Assembly: GCA_026770595.1 (NCBI GenBank)
Contig: MU634502.1
Span: forward strand, 1-11,803
Direction: 5' to 3'
DNA from: Ochromonadaceae sp. CCMP2298
Lineage: Eukaryota > Sar > Synurophyceae > Ochromonadales > Ochromonadaceae
DNA: 11,803 nucleotides
Shown here: in pieces, positions 5,906 through 11,803 of the stretch
Layout: each line of letters begins with the position of its first letter
How positions within the stretch are numbered: position 1 is the first letter of the stretch
The notes under the pieces: generated by a model
Databases searched by the model: none
Told to the model about the DNA's origin: nothing
What the model saw: the letters and a program-made list of their open reading frames with translations, nothing else
Program-made: the position numbers and the translations under genes

Positions 5906-8900
5906 TCACTTCCAGGCTCTCCGCATAGAACCACCTCCCTTGCCCCCGCTGGCGCCACCCACCCGCAGCAGCCTCCCCCCGCCTGCCAAAGAGCTATCCA
6001 CAGAGCTGCCCGTGAAGTCCAGAGAGCTGTCCGCATCAACGCTGGCGCTCGCATCCACCCCGCTACTAGCCCCACTGTCCCGCCCATTAAACCCCATCCG
6101 ACCCCTGTACCCCGTATATCCCAGTATCGGGTTCGCGAGGGCGCGGCGGGCGTCGGCGCGTGCATAGTTAGCGGGCTGGTGCATCTCCAGCACCGAGAGC
6201 ATGTGGTGAGCAGCCAACACGCCCCCCCCTGCATCAGCATTATACTCAGAGCTGGATTGCTCCCCCCTGGCGCGTGCGTACGCCCGGTGCTGCTTGTAGT
6301 AGGGGATGCCAGAGGGGATGCCGGAGACCCCGCCCCCCACACCGCTGCCTACGCTACTTGAGCTGCCGCTGGCACTGACACTTCTATGCCCGGCCGCGTA
6401 GGACTCACCCCTATTCCCCTGAGTCCCTTGTCCATATGCGCCATATACCCCGTCGCCGTACCCTCCCCCGACCTCCCGCCTCACTGGTCGATCTACCGCG
6501 CTAAGCAACGGCTTGCCAGTGCCGTCTGTGGCCGCGTTCACGCCCACCCCCCCTGCCCCACCCCCAACACCCGGCCCAAGCGGTTCCTGCGTGCCCCCCC
6601 AGGCAGGGTCTAGGTCGCCCGAATCAGTGGCCAGAGAGGCCAGCGACTGAGAGGCGCCCATGCGAGAGTGCAGGGACGAAAAGTCGTCCCCCTCGCCCCC
6701 TCCTCTCTCATCGAATACGGCCCTGGCGTCTGCGCCCAGCCTGGTACGCACCAGCCCGCCCTGCATCTGCCCCAGCTGCAGCAGCCGCATGGCGGGGTCG
6801 GGGCCGGGCGAGACAAGGGGGGCGTTAGCGTCCACGGCCCAGAGCTCATCCCCGCCCCCGCCCCCGTCACTGTCCCCATCACTGTTCCCGCTCCCCCCGC
6901 TCCCGCCCCTGTACCTGCGCGTTGAGTCCCCAAACCCCCCAGCGTCCCTAATCTGCCCCCCCAATACCTCCTCTGTGGCAGACTGCTCCATTACACGAGA
7001 CACCAGAGGCACCCACGCCTCCCCTGCCACTCCTGCCCCTCCACGCCTCGCCCCTATGCCCCCCGAGCCCTCCGCTAGGAACACGTCCGGCCCCTGCCCA
7101 TCCTCCCCCGGCTCTCCGAAGAGCTCTCTCTTCCTGCGCTCTGCCTCGCTGGGCTGCAACGTGCGCAGAAGCGGCCTTGCGCCCTCGTCCTCCAGAGATG
7201 ACACAGACCGGTCACCACCCCCCTTGGGCTGGTGTTGGTACACATAGTCTGCATCCAGGCTGAGTGAATCCGAGCACTCGTCCTTCTGCAGCAGCGACAA
7301 CGCCAACCGCCTACTCTCCTCCATGTCCCGAATTACATCAGAATTGCCCCCAGCCCCCGCACCCGCCCCCCCCACTGCTCCCGCTCCACTCGCCCCCACA
7401 GACCCAACCACCCCCGACACCCCCCTCACTCCTCCTACGGCCATCTCCCCCTTGTCCCCCTGAGTGCTAGTCCATCGAATAACCCTGCGCCCCTCAGTGG
7501 GGTGAGTGTCTCGAGGCCCGTACACCACGCCCACCCCCTCCCCTCCCCCTCCTCCCGTACTATTGATCCTGCTCCTATTGCTCCTCTTATCATTCCTACT
7601 CCTTCCCTCCACCCCCCACTTCAGCAGCCTAAGGGCCTCCCGCAGCCCCAGCTGCACTCCCTCTGCCACACGCTGCGAAATCAGCTCTTCCGTCAAAGGC
7701 GCAGAAGGGACAGGGGAGACAGGGACGGTGAGGGTGGAGCCTACAGTAGGAGCGGCGGAGGTGGCGGTGGGCACAGATGCAAAGGCTGGGGAGGGTGACA
7801 CAGGTGCGTTGGTCCACATCTGCGGTGCGCGGTTGAGCTGCCGAAGAGTGAAGGCCGACGCCACCCTGCGCATGTGCGGGGGCTCCCCCCGTCCCTCTGC
7901 CCCCCCTGCCCCCCCTGTCCACACTCTCTCCGCCCCTCCTATTGCCCCCGCTCCCTCTCCTGATGCGTCTCTGACCCCACCAGCCTCCAACACATGCGCT
8001 AGTGTGCGCGGCAAGGCGGTGTTGCTGGTGCCCGAGAATGAGGCCCCCGCCACAGGCACACGCAGTACCGGGAGTCGGTCTGACACCTCTGTAGTGGTGA
8101 CAACAGTAGTAAGAGCAGCGGAAGTGGTGACAAGACCAGCAGAGGATGCGGGGGTAGCTGCCTCCGCCACGCCTGTATCTACCGCCTCCTGTGTCTGCAC
8201 CAGCATAACTGTCTGCGCCTTCACCTGCCCAAGCGTGGGTCTGAGCACGGGTCTGTCTCCAGCAGCCACTACCGCGGGCAGCGTGGCGTAGGGGCCGGTC
8301 AACAAAAGCCCTCCCAGCACCACCTCCCCCAGAGCCGTCAGGTAGCTCGGGAAGGGCTCTGGCTCTGGCTCTGCCTCGACCTCTACATCTGGCTCTGCCT
8401 CCACCTCTGGCTCCGCTACAGCCTCTGGTAATGGCTCGGGCTCCGGAGCGGGCTCTGGCAGAGCCACGGGCTCGGGCAGTGCCGGAGGCAGAGGGGGCGG
8501 GGGCTCGGTCTGACGCTCATGTATGAGGGACAGTATCAGCGCCTGGTTGCCCTGCGTTGTGCGCTGCTGTGCCTGCACCACGCTCTGCATCAGCTCGATC
8601 AGCTCGCGCTCACACCCAGGCACCTGTACTACCTCCTGTACCACCACCTGCGGTACGGGCGTGGGTACCAGCGCGGGTGCGAGCACAGGGGCGGGTACGG
8701 GAGCGGGGGCAGGAGCGGGCACAGGTGCGAGAGGCTCTCTGTCCGGCACCACCACCGAGATGACCACGGGCTCAAGGGGGGGCGCAGCATGCAGCACGCG
8801 GTACTCCTGCACTGGGGGGCGTGGGGGTGCTTGCGGTCGTGGGGGCTTGCGGTTGGCCTCCTTCACTAGCAGGTACTGCAGTGCCTCTAGCACCTCCTGC

Positions 8901-10135
8901 TCCCTCTGCGCATCCCTCGCATCCCTACGCCCCGTCGTTCCTAAAGCTTCCTTCATAATGTTCTCCACGGCGGCCAGCAGAGCTAGGTCTTTGTCGTTGT
9001 TGCGGTGCTGCAGTGCCAACACGATGCTTCTCAGCTTGTCGTAAGCTTTTCCCTGCTGCTTGCCGTACATGCTCTGGGCGGTGCGCAGCTCCCCCCTCAG
9101 TGCCGCCACCTCCTCGTCCGTCTGTGCCATCCGCTGTGCCATGCGCTGTGCAATGCGCTTGTCGAGCTGCTTAGGTTGCTTTTTCGGCCTCATGGATCGG
9201 TCAAATGCAGAGGCGGTGATGGCGGGGCTAGGCGTGGTATTCAGGTGCTGCAGCTCTTCGGGCAGAGACCCCCTTCGCACACTGGGCACCATGCGTCCGC
9301 TCACCGCGCGGGCCAGCACCGCCCCCTGCCCCGCCTCCATACTGGTGAGTGCCAGGCCCACGGGGTCCGACTCAGCCCCTGTACCCCCCTTTCCCGCCCC
9401 ATTCGGCCCAGACACCGTACCCGGCTCCCTCCGCCCAGGCACGTACTTGGGAATCTGGATGTGTCCCGAGAGCAGCGCCTGGTCGGACACAAGCGCGTTG
9501 CTGGAGCCGGCGCCCGCATAGGCCATAATCTCCGTGGCATTGCCCGTAACCGCGTCCACACCCGTTCCCGCTCCATGCCGGCGGGAGGTGAGCGATGTCT
9601 GCCCACGTGCGCGCCCGATGTGGCCCTGTCTGTCTGGCGGTCTGGGGCCCCTGTCCCTGTCAGGCTGGCGGGTTATCAGCTCTGCCTGCAGCGCCAGCAC
9701 CGCCAGCCGCTTGGTCTCGTTGATCGCCGGGCGCGTGAGCACGTCCATGATCACGCGCTCGTGCGATATGGCGGCCAGCTCTCCCCTGAGGCGGTCCAGC
9801 GCCGCCTGCTGACTGGCCATTCCCTCCGCGTCGGGCCCCATGACCTGCATCGCCTCCTGCAGTGTGGCTCGATGTGTGGCCGCAGCTTCTAGCAGCAACT
9901 CGGGCATTTGCGTGGACAGCCCGTTAAGGTACTCATAGCCGTCCACCAGTGCGCGCGTGCGGTGCTGTAGCGACTTGGCCATCTCCTCGGTCTCCGCGTG
10001 CACAGACATGACGGTCCTAGACAGCGTAGGCAGCGAGGTGACCAGCGTCTCGTACCCGTGCACCAGGTCATCTACCGCGCTCGTCACGCCGCCCATCTGC
10101 AGTGACATCGGTCCGTACGTCACCGGTTGCGCCAT
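5906..10135 (-). CDS. 1409-aa low-complexity protein with N-terminal helices
   Basis: I do not recognise this protein. The ATG at 10135 is fixed by an in-frame TAA at 10142-10144, six bases upstream; the stop is TGA at 5906-5908. In order: a helical, coiled-coil-like segment (about 15-155) rich in Leu, Ala, Glu, Gln; a Gly/Arg-rich linker; a second coiled coil (about 320-430) opening with IAQ-RMAQ-RMAQ steps; a Pro-rich region (about 430-500) with Pro-Ala/Pro-Val repeats; a short helix (about 505-542); a Pro-Glu and acidic region (about 543-596); a mildly hydrophobic stretch (about 597-625) that is a doubtful membrane segment; then some 780 residues dominated by Gly, Ser, Ala, Val and acidic residues, probably disordered. 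No enzyme domain is seen. Opposite-strand frames up to 295 codons read as Arg/His/Pro/Ser-rich shadows. A structural, cytoskeletal or scaffold role is possible but only inferred. Confidence 0.8.
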   Translation of the reverse strand: MAQPVTYGPMSLQMGGVTSAVDDLVHGYETLVTSLPTLSRTVMSVHAETEEMAKSLQHRTRALVDGYEYLNGLSTQMPELLLEAAATHRATLQEAMQVMGPDAEGMASQQAALDRLRGELAAISHERVIMDVLTRPAINETKRLAVLALQAELITRQPDRDRGPRPPDRQGHIGRARGQTSLTSRRHGAGTGVDAVTGNATEIMAYAGAGSSNALVSDQALLSGHIQIPKYVPGRREPGTVSGPNGAGKGGTGAESDPVGLALTSMEAGQGAVLARAVSGRMVPSVRRGSLPEELQHLNTTPSPAITASAFDRSMRPKKQPKQLDKRIAQRMAQRMAQTDEEVAALRGELRTAQSMYGKQQGKAYDKLRSIVLALQHRNNDKDLALLAAVENIMKEALGTTGRRDARDAQREQEVLEALQYLLVKEANRKPPRPQAPPRPPVQEYRVLHAAPPLEPVVISVVVPDREPLAPVPAPAPAPVPAPVLAPALVPTPVPQVVVQEVVQVPGCERELIELMQSVVQAQQRTTQGNQALILSLIHERQTEPPPPLPPALPEPVALPEPAPEPEPLPEAVAEPEVEAEPDVEVEAEPEPEPFPSYLTALGEVVLGGLLLTGPYATLPAVVAAGDRPVLRPTLGQVKAQTVMLVQTQEAVDTGVAEAATPASSAGLVTTSAALTTVVTTTEVSDRLPVLRVPVAGASFSGTSNTALPRTLAHVLEAGGVRDASGEGAGAIGGAERVWTGGAGGAEGRGEPPHMRRVASAFTLRQLNRAPQMWTNAPVSPSPAFASVPTATSAAPTVGSTLTVPVSPVPSAPLTEELISQRVAEGVQLGLREALRLLKWGVEGRSRNDKRSNRSRINSTGGGGGEGVGVVYGPRDTHPTEGRRVIRWTSTQGDKGEMAVGGVRGVSGVVGSVGASGAGAVGGAGAGAGGNSDVIRDMEESRRLALSLLQKDECSDSLSLDADYVYQHQPKGGGDRSVSSLEDEGARPLLRTLQPSEAERRKRELFGEPGEDGQGPDVFLAEGSGGIGARRGGAGVAGEAWVPLVSRVMEQSATEEVLGGQIRDAGGFGDSTRRYRGGSGGSGNSDGDSDGGGGGDELWAVDANAPLVSPGPDPAMRLLQLGQMQGGLVRTRLGADARAVFDERGGGEGDDFSSLHSRMGASQSLASLATDSGDLDPAWGGTQEPLGPGVGGGAGGVGVNAATDGTGKPLLSAVDRPVRREVGGGYGDGVYGAYGQGTQGNRGESYAAGHRSVSASGSSSSVGSGVGGGVSGIPSGIPYYKQHRAYARARGEQSSSEYNADAGGGVLAAHHMLSVLEMHQPANYARADARRALANPILGYTGYRGRMGFNGRDSGASSGVDASASVDADSSLDFTGSSVDSSLAGGGRLLRVGGASGGKGGGSMRRAWK
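8348..8509. repeat. Pro-Glu repeat region within the 1409-aa gene
   Basis: This stretch encodes residues about 543-596, beginning with Pro runs and passing into alternating Pro-Glu, Ala-Glu and Val-Glu steps. The DNA shows recurrent CTCTGGCTCTGCC-like words on the plus strand. It forms an extended, strongly acidic segment. Confidence 0.8.
8651..8746. repeat. Pro-Ala/Pro-Val repeat region within the 1409-aa gene
   Basis: Residues about 464-495 alternate Pro with Ala or Val, encoded by GCGGGTACGGGAGC-like hexamer steps on the plus strand. This predicts a stiff polyproline-like spacer, and is a possible ligand type for WW or SH3 domains, though no partner can be shown. Confidence 0.8.
9122..9154. 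repeat. 12-bp tandem repeat encoding (R)MAQ steps
   Basis: On the minus strand a 12-bp unit repeats about 2.7 times with small changes, giving IAQ-RMAQ-RMAQ at residues 328-338. It sits at the start of the second predicted coiled coil, where a four-residue insertion unit would extend the helix by about one turn each time. Confidence 0.65.
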
Positions 10136-10560
10136 CGTCCTTTAGGCCTATTGCGAGGTCGACCGGATTGGCTGGGGATCGGTAGCAGGAGCTTAGGAGG
10201 GGCTGCCGCGACCTGTACTGGGTGGCGAGGGAGGCGTGCTTCTCCTCCTTCACTTCGGGGGGGAAGGAAATGACCACCACTCGCAACACGTTGATGTACG
10301 GGTAGAGAAACTCGGAAAGCCAAGGCGCTTTCTCTTTTCAAAAATGAGCCTCAACGCTATTTTTCCCAAAGGAATCTGTACCGGTTCTTTGGCCGTTGAC
10401 AGTGTGGTCTCCAAAGCCAAATGCCGCCTATCCGGACAGTTACACATGAGACTCACGCCTGATCAAGCATCCACTGAGGTCCTCTTGGCAGGACCTTTCT
10501 TCTCCGGTGTTACTTTCCTGCTTCCTTCCAGCTCTGCCGCTGCTTGAATCTTTGGGTGGT

Positions 10561-10578
10561 ATGAGTGCCTGGCGGTAA
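10561..10578 (+). promoter_or_regulatory. Upstream ORF 1 (five codons plus stop)
   Basis: ATG, four codons and TAA encode MSAWR. The stop is one base before the ATG of the next upstream ORF. If it lies in the transcript of the gene at 10700, scanning ribosomes would meet it first. The transcript start is unknown, so its presence in the mRNA is inferred. Confidence 0.35.
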
Positions 10579-10579
10579 G

Positions 10580-10699
10580 ATGAGTAGTCGCGCTGTGTGC
10601 CTGGAAGAACAGCGGCAACGCTTTACTCGCCTTGTGTTGAAGGAGAACGGACCCAGCGTGAAGGCTCCTATTGGTAGCTCCGTGTCTGGGAGAAGGTAG
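10580..10699 (+). promoter_or_regulatory. Upstream ORF 2 (39 codons), abutting the next ATG
   Basis: This frame starts at ATG 10580, encodes 39 residues (MSSRAVCLEEQRQRF at the start, VSGRR at the end) and stops at TAG 10697-10699. The next three bases are the ATG of the NPL4-like gene, in the same frame, so only one stop codon divides the two. It could be a regulatory upstream ORF with termination-reinitiation, or an N-terminal extension if the TAG is read through or is a sequencing error. The NPL4-like domain begins at the downstream Met, which favours the first reading. Confidence 0.4.
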
Positions 10700-11605
10700 A
10701 TGATCGTGCGCGTGCGCAGCAACCTGGGCAGCACCCGTCTGCAGCTGACCTGTGGGCCGGAGACGATCCTCGTCGATCTAATTGCGCTGGTGCGGGCTGC
10801 ACTAAACATCCGTGAAGCCGGAGCCGGAGCTGGGAACTCAGACAACGTGCAGCTCGCTGCAGACCTGGCGGGCGAACGGTTGCTGAACAGTTCTGAGGCC
10901 ACGCTGCGGCAGCTGGGCGTGGCCCATGGCGACGAGCTGTTCCTAGTAGGTCGCTGGGAGGTTGTGACGGTGGGGGTGGGGAGCTTTGTAAGCGGCGAGG
11001 GCGAGCTGGTGGCGAGGGGGACGCTGCGCAGAATTGATGCCCCCGCCGTCACAACCCCCGGCACCGCCGACACCGCCCCCGCTGTTAATACCACAGACTT
11101 TTCAGAGACCCCCAGCCCAGCTGCGCAGACAGAGAAACGTGGGCGGGGGGAGAGGAAAGCGGGGGAGATGGAGGAGAGAGGGGAAGTTGCCGTCGCTGCC
11201 ACTGCTCCCACCACTGTCAACGTCACTGCTCACACCAATACCGCGGTCCCTATTTCTCTGGCTGTGCCTGAACTCGAATCCCCGTATGCGTCTGTGCCTG
11301 CATCCACATTGACTGCGATGGCGATGGCAGCGGCAGCGGAGGAGAGAGACCGGGGCGGCTGGGACTGGGGCGGAGACGGAGACGGGGAGTTGGTGCGGGC
11401 GCCGGACGCTGTGCGTAGGGAGGCGCTGCTGGGGCCCGATTCGCCTTGGGGGGCGGGGGGTGCGGGGAGAGGGTTGCAGCTACTAGCAGGGGACGAGCTG
11501 CAGCTGCGGGAGAGGGGGGCCTTCCTCAGGGGGGCGGGCATGCGCGAGGGGGAGGTGCAGGCGGAGGTGGGGGAGCTGAGGGACCTACTCCTGGCGCAGA
11601 GGTAG
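10700..11605 (+). CDS. Protein with NPL4-type ubiquitin-like N-terminal domain
   Basis: A 301-aa frame whose start is fixed by the in-frame TAG directly before the ATG. Residues 1-84 follow the pattern of the NPL4 ubiquitin-like domain: an opening strand MIVRVRS, an amphipathic helix at about 20-36, a V-x-L-x-x-D strand, and a closing LxxLGVAHGDELFLVG (residues 69-84) like the LKIKHGDLLFLF region of animal NPL4. In known NPL4 this domain binds the Cdc48/p97 ATPase and is followed by zinc-finger and MPN-like domains that handle ubiquitin chains. Neither follows here. Residues 110-260 are Ala/Thr/Pro- then Gly/Asp/Arg-rich and low in complexity, and 260-301 form a charged helical tail rich in Leu and Glu. 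It may be a reduced p97 adaptor or the first exon of a longer gene, since no AATAAA follows the stop in the window. The domain call is fairly good; the role is inferred. Confidence 0.72.
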   Translation: MIVRVRSNLGSTRLQLTCGPETILVDLIALVRAALNIREAGAGAGNSDNVQLAADLAGERLLNSSEATLRQLGVAHGDELFLVGRWEVVTVGVGSFVSGEGELVARGTLRRIDAPAVTTPGTADTAPAVNTTDFSETPSPAAQTEKRGRGERKAGEMEERGEVAVAATAPTTVNVTAHTNTAVPISLAVPELESPYASVPASTLTAMAMAAAAEERDRGGWDWGGDGDGELVRAPDAVRREALLGPDSPWGAGGAGRGLQLLAGDELQLRERGAFLRGAGMREGEVQAEVGELRDLLLAQR

Positions 11606-11695
11606 GAATTGCTGCTCTCCTCTGATTTTCCTCTTGGTCTCCATCACTTTTCTCTCCTTTCGTCTCTCTTTTCCTCTCTCCTCATTCACATTCCC
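11606..11695. other. Pyrimidine-rich tract after the NPL4-like gene
   Basis: About 90 bases after the TAG are almost all T and C on the plus strand, with no AATAAA-type hexamer. This may be a 3' UTR, or an intron if the gene continues past the window (a weak GTAGGA donor-like word overlaps the stop). Neither can be decided from the sequence. Confidence 0.45.
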
Positions 11696-11775
11696 CCCTT
11701 TCCTCCTCTTCTTCCAAGTAACATCTTTCGTTTGACCCTTTCCTCCTCTTCTTCCAACTAACATCTTTCGTTTGA
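11696..11775. repeat. Tandem duplication of a 40-bp unit
   Basis: Two adjacent 40-bp copies at 11696-11735 and 11736-11775 differ at one base only (G at 11718, C at 11758). Each unit has a pyrimidine-rich half followed by CATCTTTCGTTTGA. The array is cut by the terminal C run, so the true copy number may be larger. Confidence 0.93.
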
Positions 11776-11776
11776 A

Positions 11777-11803
11777 CCCCCCCCCCCCCCCCCCCCCCCC
11801 CCC
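11777..11803. repeat. Homopolymer of 27 C at the window end
   Basis: Twenty-seven C run to the last base. It does not resemble known telomere repeats, which alternate T/A and G/C tracts. A sequencing or assembly stop at a homopolymer is the simplest reading; a genuine long C tract beside the 40-bp repeats is also possible. Confidence 0.9.

Larger units (their letters stand above)
10136..10699. other. Intergenic region between divergent genes
   Basis: This 564-bp gap must hold the promoters of both the minus-strand gene starting at 10135 and the plus-strand gene starting at 10700. I see no TATA-like box, palindrome or tandem repeat that stands out. A plus-strand frame at 10236-10547 (103 codons) is open, but has no domain and is more likely leader or chance. 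Two chained upstream ORFs occupy 10561-10699 directly before the next gene. Confidence 0.55.

Noticed and set aside
7506-8291. Plus-strand 261-codon ORF antisense to the 1409-aa gene
   Set aside because: It is rich in Pro, Ser and Thr with no domain, as expected for the complement of a G-rich coding strand. The minus-strand frame continues open far beyond both ends and has clear helical segments.
9005-9892. Plus-strand 295-codon ORF antisense to the 1409-aa gene
   Set aside because: It is Arg/His/Leu-rich and lies exactly opposite the part of the minus-strand protein with the best coiled-coil character. It is a shadow frame.
10236-10547. Plus-strand 103-codon ORF before the NPL4-like gene
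   Set aside because: No domain, a Leu-rich start and Ser/Ala-rich end, and a location in the shared promoter region. It may be leader sequence; coding is not supported.
10510-11226. Minus-strand 238-codon ORF over the NPL4-like gene
   Set aside because: It is Ser/Ala/Thr/Arg-rich with no domain, and lies opposite the recognisable ubiquitin-like fold on the plus strand.
11777-11803. Terminal C run as a telomere
   Set aside because: Known telomere repeats are short mixed units, not a homopolymer. An assembly or sequencing end is more likely.

Overview
This window looks like nuclear DNA from a microbial eukaryote (a protist). It has two very long intronless reading frames (1276 and 1409 codons), WW domains, a phosphodiesterase-type GAF domain, an NPL4-type ubiquitin-like fold, AATAAA/ATTAAA-type signals at 3' ends, no Shine-Dalgarno-led operons, and intergenic gaps of 0.5-1 kb. 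Long Ala, Pro-Glu and Gly/Ser runs also fit a protist. I cannot name the species. Dense genes with stop codons next to poly(A) signals would suit a metamonad-like genome, but that is a guess. TAA, TGA and TAG each end one of the complete genes, so the standard code fits.

Layout: (1) 1-569, minus strand: the 5' part of a coiled-coil/poly-Ala gene that runs off the left edge. Its start lies 22 bp from a perfect 4 x 15-bp GATA-containing tandem repeat. (2) 570-1576: a gap of about 1 kb between divergent genes, holding that repeat and three palindromes. (3) 1577-5407, plus: a large multidomain protein made of coiled coil, a GAF domain with a complete NKFDE motif, a second GAF domain, two more coiled coils, a Pro/Ser linker and two WW domains. 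(4) 5408-5905: the gap between convergent genes, with a possible 99-aa gene followed directly by ATTAAA. (5) 5906-10135, minus: a 1409-aa low-complexity protein with helical segments in its N-terminal third. (6) 10136-10699: a gap between divergent genes that ends in a chain of two upstream ORFs. (7) 10700-11605, plus: a 301-aa protein starting with an NPL4-like ubiquitin-like domain but lacking the rest of NPL4. (8) 11606-11803: a pyrimidine-rich tract, a 40-bp tandem duplication and 27 C at the very end.

Each of the four main starts is fixed by an in-frame stop 0-15 nt upstream. The genes alternate in strand and share no obvious pathway. The GAF/WW protein can be read as a cyclic-nucleotide-sensing scaffold and the NPL4-like protein as a possible Cdc48/p97-linked adaptor; both roles are inferred from domains. 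Nothing in the window is a mobile element, CRISPR array, rRNA or tRNA that I could recognise.
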